A stretch of 49,188 nucleotides of DNA from Armatimonadia bacterium (lineage in GTDB: Bacteria; Armatimonadota; Zipacnadia; Zipacnadales; JABUFB01), in NCBI GenBank assembly GCA_039679385.1, contig JBDKVB010000045.1:1-49188 (forward strand), written 5' to 3'. Shown here piece by piece: positions 42,081-49,188 of this stretch. The translations under genes were made by a program, and so were the position numbers. Position 1 is the first letter of the stretch, and every line of letters begins with the position of its first letter. The notes under the pieces were generated by a model. That model saw only the letters and a program-made list of their open reading frames with translations. It ran no database searches and was not told the DNA's origin.

Positions 42081-43745
42081 CTACACCGGCTCGCCGCTGT
42101 CCTCTTCCCGAATCGTCGCACGGCGGATCTTGCCGCTGATAGTCTTGGGCAGCTCGTCGACGAACTCGATGATGCGCGGGTATTTGTAGGGCGCGGTCAC
42201 GCGCTTCACATGCTGCTGCAGCTCGCGGACCAGCTCCTCGCCCGGCGTGTAGTTCGGGACCAGCACGACCGTGGCCTTGACCACCTGTCCACGGTCGGGG
42301 TCGGGCACACCGGTCACGGCACACTCCAGCACCGCCGGGTGCTCGATGAGCGCACTCTCGACCTCAAAGGGCCCGATGCGGTAGCCCGAGCTCTTGATCA
42401 GGTCGTCGGCGCGGCCGACAAACCAGTAGTACCCGTCCTCGTCGCGCCAGGCCATGTCGCCGGTGTGGTAGACCCCATCATGCCACACGCTCTTCGTTAG
42501 CGCCTCGTCGCGGTAGTAGCCCGTGAACATCCCAGCCGGCGGATTGTCGCCGGTGCGTATGACGATCTCCCCTTCATCGCCGGCGTCACAGGACTCACCT
42601 TTGCCATTCACCACGTCGACATTGAAGCCTGGTGAAGGCTTGCCCATCGACCCCGGACGGGGCGGGACCCACGGGAAGGCGGCCAGCAGCACTATGGCCT
42701 CGGTCTGCCCGAAGCCTTCCCTGATCTTGAGACCGGTGGCGCGGTAGAAGCGCTCGAAGACCTCCGGGTTCAGCGGCTCGCCTGCGACTGTGCAGTACTC
42801 GAGGTGCTCAAAGTTGTACTTCGACAGGTCTTCCTTGATGATGAACCGGTACACCGTCGGCGGAGCGCAGAAGCTCGTAACCTTGTACTTCTCGACGATA
42901 CGCATCAACATGCCGGCGTCGAAGCGGTCGAAGTCGCACACGAAGACGGCCGCCCCGACGATCCACTGGCCGTAGATCTTGCCCCAGGCGCACTTCGCCC
43001 ACCCGGTGTCGGCGACGGTGCAGTGGAGACTGTTCTCGTGCAGGTTGTGCCAATACTTCGCGGTGATGATGTGACCCAGGGGATAAGTGTGGTCGTGGCA
43101 CACCATCTTGGGCATGCCGGTAGTGCCGGAGGTGAAGTACAGCAGCAGCGTGTCGTGGACGTCGGTTGCCTCATCACCCTGAGGTCGCTCGAAGTGGTCC
43201 GAGGCCCCCTCCAGCGCGCGGTCGAAGTCAAGCCAGCCGTCACGCGGGCCGCCGACCGAGGCCTTGACGCGGAGAGAGGGAGAGTCAGGATGGGCCTCGT
43301 CAACGTGTCCGGCAACCCGGTCATCGTGCACAGCGACGATCATCTTGATGTCGGCGGCGTTGTTGCGGTACGACACATCGTGCGGTGACAGCAAGTGGGT
43401 AGCGGGGATCGCAACGGCTCCCAGTTTGTGCAGGGCCAACAAGCAGAACCAGAACTGGTAGCGCCGGCGCAGGATCAGCATCACCTTATCGCCACGCCTG
43501 ATTCCCGCATCTCGGAACACGTTCGCAGCCTTGTCGCTGTACAGCTTCATCTCGCGGAAAGTGAAGGTCGCCTCTCGGCCGGAGTCATCGCACCACACTA
43601 GCGCGACCTTCTCCGGGTCACTTGCCGCGTACTCATCCACGACGTCATAGGCGAAGTTGAAGTTGTCCGGGATGTTGAGGTGGTAGTTCTCGCGCAGGTC
43701 CTCGTAGGAAGAGAACTGTGTTTTCGACAGGAATCGCTCGAGCAT
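42081..43745 (-). CDS. AMP-dependent acyl-CoA synthetase
   Basis: This 554-aa protein of the ANL superfamily resembles medium-chain/benzoate-type acyl-CoA ligases. Visible core motifs: A3 [13 protein letters not shown]5-like [11 protein letters not shown]8 [23 protein letters not shown] and A10 [10 protein letters not shown], including the catalytic Lys. It forms an acyl-adenylate and then acyl-CoA from a carboxylic acid, ATP and CoA; the acid is not known. The start is ATG 43745 with GGAGGAG eight bases upstream. The XRE-cupin regulator gene lies 36 bases upstream on the same strand and probably controls it. Confidence 0.93.
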   Translation of the reverse strand: MLERFLSKTQFSSYEDLRENYHLNIPDNFNFAYDVVDEYAASDPEKVALVWCDDSGREATFTFREMKLYSDKAANVFRDAGIRRGDKVMLILRRRYQFWFCLLALHKLGAVAIPATHLLSPHDVSYRNNAADIKMIVAVHDDRVAGHVDEAHPDSPSLRVKASVGGPRDGWLDFDRALEGASDHFERPQGDEATDVHDTLLLYFTSGTTGMPKMVCHDHTYPLGHIITAKYWHNLHENSLHCTVADTGWAKCAWGKIYGQWIVGAAVFVCDFDRFDAGMLMRIVEKYKVTSFCAPPTVYRFIIKEDLSKYNFEHLEYCTVAGEPLNPEVFERFYRATGLKIREGFGQTEAIVLLAAFPWVPPRPGSMGKPSPGFNVDVVNGKGESCDAGDEGEIVIRTGDNPPAGMFTGYYRDEALTKSVWHDGVYHTGDMAWRDEDGYYWFVGRADDLIKSSGYRIGPFEVESALIEHPAVLECAVTGVPDPDRGQVVKATVVLVPNYTPGEELVRELQQHVKRVTAPYKYPRIIEFVDELPKTISGKIRRATIREEDSGEPV

Positions 43746-43781
43746 TGTCTTGACTCCTCCAGCCCCCGGGGGGTGCGTTGT

Positions 43782-44330
43782 TCAGCAGATGATCGCCAGG
43801 AAGCGCGCCGTCTGATCCCCAAGGGCCTTCATACCATGCTTGAGGTTGGAGTCGAAGAACAGCGAGTCGCCTTCCTCCAGCAGGATCTCGTGGCCGTCGA
43901 CAACCACGCAGAGCCTGCCCTCCAACAGGTAGTTGAACTCCTGGCCGGGGTGCGAATTCAGATGGATCTCCTCGTCCTCCGGCTCGACGGAGACCAGGAA
44001 GGGCTCCATCTTCTTGCTGCCGAAGTTGTACGCCAGGCTCTGGTAGTCGTATTCCTGACGGCGCTGCACAGCTACTCCCTTGCCCCTTCGGACCAGGCAG
44101 TGGTTGTGCAGGCGAGGCTCCTCGCCGGTCAGAATCGCCCCGAGCTCCACGCCGAACCGCGCAGCGATCTGGTACAGAACGCTGACCGGGATGTCCTCCC
44201 GCCCGCTCTCATAGCCCGCATACAGCTCCAGGCTGACCCCGAACTCACGAGCTGCTGTCTCCTGCGACAGCCCGGCGATCTCCCGCAGTTCTCGGATACG
44301 CATGGCAATCTGCGCCAATTGGTCTGACAT
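43782..44330 (-). CDS. XRE-family regulator with C-terminal cupin domain
   Basis: This 182-aa protein has an N-terminal HTH (about 8-65; IRELREIAGLSQETAAREFGVS) and a C-terminal cupin (about 105-180) with the metal-binding-like NSHPGQEFNYLLEG and LEEGDSLFFDSNLKHGMKA. The cupin binds a small ligand and the HTH represses or activates. The pairing with an acyl-CoA synthetase is known in bacteria, where the ligand is likely the acyl substrate or product. A near-consensus promoter lies upstream and the leader holds a 7-bp inverted repeat that could be an autoregulatory site. The start is ATG 44330 with AGGAGG nine bases upstream. Confidence 0.93.
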   Translation of the reverse strand: MSDQLAQIAMRIRELREIAGLSQETAAREFGVSLELYAGYESGREDIPVSVLYQIAARFGVELGAILTGEEPRLHNHCLVRRGKGVAVQRRQEYDYQSLAYNFGSKKMEPFLVSVEPEDEEIHLNSHPGQEFNYLLEGRLCVVVDGHEILLEEGDSLFFDSNLKHGMKALGDQTARFLAIIC

Positions 44331-44372
44331 GGCCCTGACCTCCTGGTCTCACGGTGGGAGGGTGCAACACGA

Positions 44373-44406
44373 CACGCCGGTCCACAACTCCTGGTCAGTC
44401 GGCGTG
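44373..44406. promoter_or_regulatory. Inverted repeat, possible operator of the XRE-cupin gene
   Basis: CACGCCG (44373-44379) and CGGCGTG (44400-44406) form a perfect 7-bp inverted repeat with a 20-base spacer in the 5' leader of the regulator gene. A dimeric HTH protein could bind here. Confidence 0.4.
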
Positions 44407-44439
44407 CAAGGAGGGTGTCGCCCTCTGGGCACGGCGCCT

Positions 44440-44468
44440 ATGATACCATGCGCGGGCCAGGATGTGAA
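44440..44468 (-). promoter_or_regulatory. Near-consensus sigma70 promoter of the XRE-cupin/ligase genes
   Basis: On the minus strand TTCACA (44468-44463) and TATCAT (44445-44440) each match the consensus at five of six positions and have an optimal 17-base spacer. The predicted start is about 100 bases before the regulator gene. Confidence 0.75.
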
Positions 44469-44493
44469 ACTGCCCTCGTGACGAATTCCGCGC

Positions 44494-46263
44494 CTACCGA
44501 CTCAGGACAAGTCTGTTCCCGGCCGGGCTCGTGATCTGCAAGCCCGGGAAGGTCACCAGCCCCTGGGCATCGGCCGTGAGGGTCCTCTGCTGCACCTGCT
44601 GTCCCGAGGCCACGTCCAGGTTGACGGCCTTGACCTGCTCACCGGCCGCGATCTTGAAGGCCTGCAGACGCCTCGGAGTCACGTCGACCGTCACTGGTAG
44701 CGCCTCCGCCTCCAGCGCCCACTTCACCACCACTTCATACCTCTGTGCCGTGTCCCTGGGCTCTTCCCAGGTCAGCCCGCGGTTGAGGAAGCCCACGATG
44801 TCACCGTCGGTCTTGTCACCGTTGCCGGGGTTGTTGTCCCGCGAGCAGTTGCTGAAGGCCGGGTAGCTCTTGTTGAGCGCGATCAGCGCATGGAAGGAGT
44901 TCAGGTTGCTCCATGCCTTGACGTCCGCGGGCATGTTCGCCGCGCAGTCGCTGTGCGTGCCGTTGTCCCAGGCGGCGAGGATACCGTGGTGACCGTCTCG
45001 CATCGCCCGGTAGAAGTCGGGGTTCTTCCACCACGGAATCGACGCGTCCTGGCGGCCGTTCGTGATGACCAGGTAGGGCAGATCGCCCGGCGTGTTCCTC
45101 ACAAACCGCGTCCCGTCAAGCCGCTGCCGAACCGTCACACCCTCGTCGGTCGGCATGTCCAGGCCGCCGGTCTCCGCGACGATACGATGCTCGCTGTCGC
45201 CGCCGGTGCCCCGGTCGTAGGCCACGATCGGAACGTGAGCCCGGATACCCGCGAAGATCTCCGGGTGACGCAGGCAGAAGGAGATGCTTCCGCAGCCACC
45301 CATCGAGCTGCCGGTGGCGTAGACACGGTTCCGGTCTGTCTGGTAAGTCCGTTGGACCCAGTCCAGGATCCAGAGCAGCCGTCGCTCGCTGTAGTTGACC
45401 ACGGTGCCCTGCGGCATCTTCTCGGGCTCGCGGATGTTGCTGTTGTAGCCATACCAGAAGCTGTGGATTGCCGGTGTGAGCTTCTGGCAATTGTCGCGAC
45501 CCTCCGGGAACATGCGGTCAATCCAGGTGCGATCCGTCGGTGCAACGATGACCGCATCGGCGGTCACCGTGACGCCGAACTTGAAGGGAAGGCCCTCTCG
45601 CCAACCGAGGGACTTGTCGCCGAGGACCAGGAAGTCAAAGCCACCGCGACCCGTCTTCGCATGCAGGCTCAGATGCAGTGGCTTGTCCTTGCCCGCTGCG
45701 ACGTCAGGCTGCGCCTCGGGCCTCTGCCAGATCGGTTCGAGGGCGGCAGCCTGCACCTGGACCGGCGTCTGCAGCGAGTTGGCGCCCGCCGTCACTTCCC
45801 AGTTCTCCACGCCGTCGGCACCGGTGCTGACCACCGCATAGTACCGTGGGCCCTTCTCCTCAGGGGCCACGGTGTGCACATGCAGCCCCGAGTCCGGATT
45901 CAGACGCCTCCCGCCGGCCACGATCAGGAAGCCCTCGTGAGGGATCGGCGGCTTCTCGCCCGTCTTGGGGTCCTTGGCCAGTGGGTTCCCGTAGGTCTCG
46001 GGATTGAGCCACCAGTCGTTGGCGAGCCCTGGGCTGAGGTGGTCGGCCAGGACAGTGGCCTGCCCGGCGTTCTGCGTCGTGATGGGCTGGTCAGAACCCA
46101 GGACAGTCAACTGGCCCTGCCAGCCGGCAGGCTCGTCCCAGGTGAGGGAAACCTGGCCCTGGCGATAGACGGCCTGCAGGTTCGTCGCTACCGGCGCAGC
46201 GCAGGCTACCATAGCGAGAGCCATGAGAAGGGTAACGAGAGGGAGTGTCATATTGGCGAACAT
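44494..46263 (-). CDS. Secreted alpha/beta-hydrolase (esterase/depolymerase-like)
   Basis: This 589-aa exported protein (signal peptide about 1-22) has an N-terminal fibronectin-like segment (about 25-60, VSLTWDEPAGW), an uncharacterised beta region, and an alpha/beta-hydrolase core (about 260-500) with nucleophile Ser in GSSMGGCGS, an Asp candidate in NGRQDASIPWW and a His candidate in DNGTHSD. A C-terminal Ig-like module follows. It is probably a PHB-depolymerase/feruloyl-esterase-type enzyme acting on extracellular polymer. The start is ATG 46263 with GGAGG five bases upstream. It diverges from the ceramidase-like gene, and the 198-base spacer may be shared control. Confidence 0.83.
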   Translation of the reverse strand: MFANMTLPLVTLLMALAMVACAAPVATNLQAVYRQGQVSLTWDEPAGWQGQLTVLGSDQPITTQNAGQATVLADHLSPGLANDWWLNPETYGNPLAKDPKTGEKPPIPHEGFLIVAGGRRLNPDSGLHVHTVAPEEKGPRYYAVVSTGADGVENWEVTAGANSLQTPVQVQAAALEPIWQRPEAQPDVAAGKDKPLHLSLHAKTGRGGFDFLVLGDKSLGWREGLPFKFGVTVTADAVIVAPTDRTWIDRMFPEGRDNCQKLTPAIHSFWYGYNSNIREPEKMPQGTVVNYSERRLLWILDWVQRTYQTDRNRVYATGSSMGGCGSISFCLRHPEIFAGIRAHVPIVAYDRGTGGDSEHRIVAETGGLDMPTDEGVTVRQRLDGTRFVRNTPGDLPYLVITNGRQDASIPWWKNPDFYRAMRDGHHGILAAWDNGTHSDCAANMPADVKAWSNLNSFHALIALNKSYPAFSNCSRDNNPGNGDKTDGDIVGFLNRGLTWEEPRDTAQRYEVVVKWALEAEALPVTVDVTPRRLQAFKIAAGEQVKAVNLDVASGQQVQQRTLTADAQGLVTFPGLQITSPAGNRLVLSR

Positions 46264-46461
46264 GGGATCCTCCGGCGAGAGCTTCAGTCTGAGAGCAAAA
46301 GCAACACGGGAGGTTTCCGCGTCCGTCGGCCGACTCCTTGCCCGGGAATACAGTAGCGCCTTTCTGCCCTCTGAGCTGAGCTGGAGCAGGGAAGGTCCTG
46401 CTCCCAGAAGCTTGGAATAGGCGCGGACCTGCACGACGTCGTTCCCACACCGGAGGCTATC

Positions 46462-47862
46462 ATGCTCATCGGCTGGTCATCTGCAGACATCACCCCAGAC
46501 AAGCCCTCTGTGCTCCGCGGACAGTTCCATGCACGCATCTCCAAGTTCGTCAACGATCCACTCACTGTCACAGCGCTGGCCCTTGAGGGAGCTGACGAGA
46601 GCGGTGCCAGGCACCAGGCCATCATCATGTCCTGCGACCGCGTCAACGTGCCAAGCATCGTCGAGAACCGGGTGCGCGAACTCGTCTCCCAGAAGGTCCA
46701 GGGCTTTGACCCCGCCATGCTGTTCATCTCGGCCACTCACACCCATACCGCAGCCGAGGTCGACGAGAGCCTCTACGGGCCGCAGGCGCCCGAAGTGGGC
46801 TCCCCGGCGGAGTACTGCGACTTCCTCGTCGAGAGAATGGCGCAGGCCGCTGCGGAGGCCTGGGAGCGTCGTGCACCTGGTCAGGTGAGCTGGGCCTTCG
46901 GGCAGGCAGTGGTTGGCCACAATCGGCGCGTCACCTATCTGGACGGCCAGTCGAAGATGTACGGACACACGGATCAGGCCGACTTCTCCCACATCGAGGG
47001 CTACGAGGACCACAGCGTCGACATGCTCTTCACCTGGGACCCCGAGGGCAACCTCACCGGTATGCTCCTCAACCTCGCCTGCCCCTCGCAGGTGACCGAA
47101 GGCGAGTACTACGTCTCCGCCGACTTCTGGCATGAGGTGCGAGTGGAGATCCGCCGCCGTCACGGAGAGGGCCTGTTCATCCTGCCCCAGTGCAGTGCAG
47201 CCGGTGACCAGTCACCACACCTGCTCATCCACAACCGTGCCGAGGAACTCATGCGTCAACGGCGCGGCTTGACAGAGCGTCAGGAGATCGGCCGTCGGGT
47301 CGCCAACGCCGTCGATGACGTCCTCGACCTCGCCAAGGCCGATCAGCACTCTGAGCCGACCTTCGCCCATGTGACGGCAACCGTCCGTCTGCCGGTCCGG
47401 ACTGTCCTCCGAGGCGAGTATGAAGCCGCACGTGCCCAGCGTGAGCACTGGGAGGCTGAGCAAGTCGATCCCGCAGACGTCTTCGCCACCTCGCGACGGC
47501 ACGTGATGATCAGCCGCTACGGCAAGGTCATGACCCGTTACGAAACGCAGGCCGACAATCCCCAGTACGAGACAGAGGTCCATGCTGTGCGCCTTGGCGA
47601 CATAGCGATGGTCACCAATCCCTTCGAGCTGTTCCTCGACTTCGGCCTGCGCATCAAGGCTCGCAGCAAGGCGGTGCAGACCTTCGTCGTCCAGCTCGCG
47701 GGCACGGGTCGCAACACCATGTCCGGCTACCTGCCGACCGCCAGAGCGGTGGCAGCGAAGAGCTACGGCGCAGAAGCCGCAGACAATGCCGTCGGCCCGG
47801 AGGCCGGACAGGTTCTGGTCGACCGCTCGCTGGAGCTGCTCGACGGGCTGTGGGGAGAGTAG
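46462..47862 (+). CDS. Neutral/alkaline ceramidase-like hydrolase
   Basis: This 466-aa protein resembles the N-terminal catalytic domain of neutral/alkaline non-lysosomal ceramidases: IGWSSADITPDKP, FISATHTHTAAEVDESLYGP with metal-ligand His residues, and PQCSAAGDQSPH. Ceramidases hydrolyse the amide of ceramide; many bacterial relatives act on other amides or have unknown substrates. There is no signal peptide, so it is probably cytoplasmic, and it lacks the C-terminal Ig-like domain of full-length enzymes (over 600 aa). The start at 46462 has GGAGG five bases upstream. A strong terminator follows. Confidence 0.87.
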   Translation: MLIGWSSADITPDKPSVLRGQFHARISKFVNDPLTVTALALEGADESGARHQAIIMSCDRVNVPSIVENRVRELVSQKVQGFDPAMLFISATHTHTAAEVDESLYGPQAPEVGSPAEYCDFLVERMAQAAAEAWERRAPGQVSWAFGQAVVGHNRRVTYLDGQSKMYGHTDQADFSHIEGYEDHSVDMLFTWDPEGNLTGMLLNLACPSQVTEGEYYVSADFWHEVRVEIRRRHGEGLFILPQCSAAGDQSPHLLIHNRAEELMRQRRGLTERQEIGRRVANAVDDVLDLAKADQHSEPTFAHVTATVRLPVRTVLRGEYEAARAQREHWEAEQVDPADVFATSRRHVMISRYGKVMTRYETQADNPQYETEVHAVRLGDIAMVTNPFELFLDFGLRIKARSKAVQTFVVQLAGTGRNTMSGYLPTARAVAAKSYGAEAADNAVGPEAGQVLVDRSLELLDGLWGE

Positions 47863-47905
47863 TGGACGTGGTGGCGCGGCAAGAGAGGTAACCCAGAAGA
47901 CCAAG

Positions 47906-47943
47906 GGGAGGCGAGGCCAGGCACTTGACTTCGCCTCCCTTTT
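47906..47943 (+). terminator. Intrinsic terminator after the ceramidase-like gene
   Basis: A 9-bp perfect stem (GGGAGGCGA 47906-47914, TCGCCTCCC 47931-47939) is followed directly by TTTT. It is the most convincing intrinsic terminator in the window. Confidence 0.8.
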
Positions 47944-48008
47944 CGCGCTCTTCCTCCGAACTTGGCCCGAAGGACAGGGCAAGGCCCCCGGCGAATCTGC
48001 CGCTCACT

Positions 48009-49188
48009 ATGAGGAACCCATCGCTCTGGCTCAGCGCTCTGCTTCTGGTCGTCGGGCTTGTACAGTCGGGAACCGCTGCCACGGTGCAGGACTTCGAGGA
48101 CTCCGCCACGGCCGGATGGCAGGCCGGCGAAGGAAGCACGCTGGCCGTCACTACCGAGAGGTACAAGTCCGGCTCGCACAGCCTCCGCTGGACCTGGGAA
48201 CGCCCCCAGGCAACCATCACCTATCGGTCTGCGGCGGACTTCACAGGGCTCAAGGCGGCGCCGAAGGACAAGCCCGCCAGTCTCTTCGGATTGTGGGTGC
48301 ATAGCAGCGCCCCGGTCACAGCGCGGATGAACCTGGAACTCCTGCAGGGGGGCAACGTCGTCGGCGCCTGTTGGTTCTGGATGGACTTCCGGGGATGGCG
48401 GCCGCTCGGCGCTCGCTACACGGACCTCGGCTGGCGCGCGCGACAGGCTGTCGACGGCCTGCGCCTTCGCGCTCCCGAGGGCGTACCTGCGGGTTCCCTC
48501 GACCTGGACTTCGTCTGCACCAACCGGGAGGGCGGCACGCCACCGGCCACCTACCAGCAGCCCTGGGCAGGGAACCCACAACGGCTTGCCACGGCGGAGG
48601 TCTACTCCGACCGCGACGTTTCCCAGAGCCGACCTTGGCTGCCTCCTCTGACGCCCGCCGACAAGATCACACCGCAGCAGCGCACCGACATGGCAGCTCT
48701 CGCACAGCGCATGCTCCCAGCCCTGCGTAGACCCCGCAGCGGACTCAAGCCCGAGCAACTCGCCGAGGCCCAGCGTCAGTTCGCCGCCCTGGGAATCCAG
48801 CGTCACGGCGGCATCATCACCGGTCGCCCGGTCGATGGCGGCAGCTTCCTATCACCACCCGGGGCAGTGACCATGGCCGACTTCGTCAAGGTCTGCGGCC
48901 AGGTCCAGAGCGCCTACGAGGTGGCCCAGAAGCCGGAGGACATCGCACTCCTCCGCGGGATGTTCGCCGACCTGTGCAGGCATCTCCTCGATCAGGGCTG
49001 GGACGAAGGCGCCAACGTCGGCGGTGCAGGCAATCCCTATGACCTGCGCTACTGGCCACCGATCTTCATGGCAATGCGGGATGTCCTCGCCGAGGAGGGA
49101 CTGCTGCGCGACGTGGCACTGGGTGTCTGCTGGTCAATGGCGGCGCTGCACGGCGACGTCTTCGTCCAGAACCCTTCGTCCAACATGG
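48009..49188 (+). CDS. Chondroitinase/hyaluronate-lyase-like secreted protein (partial, runs off the window)
   Basis: An open frame runs from ATG 48009 to the window edge (393 codons) without a stop, so the 3' end is missing. It has a signal peptide (about 1-24). The N-terminal region (about 25-180) matches the PL8 chondroitinase ABC-type N-terminal beta-sandwich (DFEDSATAGWQAGEGS, RYKSGSHSLRWTWE), followed by the start of the helical lyase domain (TPADKITPQQRTDMAAL, then DQGWDEGANVGG). It would cleave uronic-acid-containing polysaccharides by elimination. No good ribosome site precedes the ATG. It follows a strong terminator, so it has its own promoter. Confidence 0.75.
   Translation, partial: MRNPSLWLSALLLVVGLVQSGTAATVQDFEDSATAGWQAGEGSTLAVTTERYKSGSHSLRWTWERPQATITYRSAADFTGLKAAPKDKPASLFGLWVHSSAPVTARMNLELLQGGNVVGACWFWMDFRGWRPLGARYTDLGWRARQAVDGLRLRAPEGVPAGSLDLDFVCTNREGGTPPATYQQPWAGNPQRLATAEVYSDRDVSQSRPWLPPLTPADKITPQQRTDMAALAQRMLPALRRPRSGLKPEQLAEAQRQFAALGIQRHGGIITGRPVDGGSFLSPPGAVTMADFVKVCGQVQSAYEVAQKPEDIALLRGMFADLCRHLLDQGWDEGANVGGAGNPYDLRYWPPIFMAMRDVLAEEGLLRDVALGVCWSMAALHGDVFVQNPSSNM

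Noticed and set aside
1-49188. CRISPR arrays, tRNA/rRNA genes, insertion sequences and phage genes
   Set aside because: None were found; the only tandem repeats are coding ones (TPR, propeller, the 18-bp duplication).

Overview
This is a high-GC bacterial chromosomal window, probably from a Gram-negative-type (diderm) free-living or sediment bacterium. The evidence is a secretin, several predicted outer-membrane barrels, lipoproteins, two PEP-CTERM proteins, a dockerin-like module on a giant subtilase, and many secreted proteins of unknown family. Together with the GH99/WbsX-like, SUMF1-like and ceramidase-like enzymes, this resembles Armatimonadota or a similar uncultured heterotrophic lineage (inference; there is no rRNA or other marker gene here). 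No phage, insertion sequence, CRISPR array or tRNA was seen.

Layout. 1-2.1 kb: a non-coding stretch with a three-way-junction-like inverted repeat, an outer-membrane-like protein and an orphan FixJ-type regulator. 2.1-7.9 kb: a decayed sulfatase next to a minus-strand membrane operon (393-aa multi-pass protein, 150-aa protein, DUF202 protein, ZIP-like protein, SulP/STAS transporter). 7.9-10.5 kb: two head-to-head secreted paralogues. 10.5-16.5 kb: GH99-like protein, PHP hydrolase, secreted SUMF1-like protein, a lipid/surface-type secreted protein and a PEP-CTERM protein. 16.5-25.1 kb: a 1292-aa subtilase, a barrel-like protein behind three iterated repeats, a PEP-CTERM beta-propeller and a secreted TIM-barrel/CBM-like protein. 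25.2-28.1 kb: a stand-alone SIR2-TPR protein, the best candidate for a defence NADase. 28.4-30.2 kb: a zinc-finger-like lipoprotein and a sugar-phosphate isomerase. 30.4-35.6 kb: a minus-strand cluster of secretin, PapD-like double-module protein and two small secreted proteins. 36.5-41.3 kb: CHASE2 nucleotidyl cyclase, FecR-barrel fusion and Ig-like lipoprotein, preceded by about 990 bp without a gene. 41.4-49.2 kb: nitroreductase, acyl-CoA synthetase with an XRE-cupin regulator, esterase, ceramidase-like protein and the start of a chondroitinase-like lyase that runs off the window.

How it fits together. Most genes encode exported proteins, consistent with a life based on degrading complex extracellular polymers (glycans, sulfated polysaccharides, glycolipids, proteins). 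Two loci stand out as possible undescribed systems. One is the secretin/PapD-like/small-subunit cluster, which looks like a chaperone-assisted surface-fibre or export system using a secretin rather than an usher. It also has a structured leader RNA and a very strong intercistronic hairpin that could set subunit stoichiometry. The other is the SIR2-TPR gene, with ten 43-residue repeats in perfect register and its own promoter. Functions are inferred from reading the sequence only; no database search was run.
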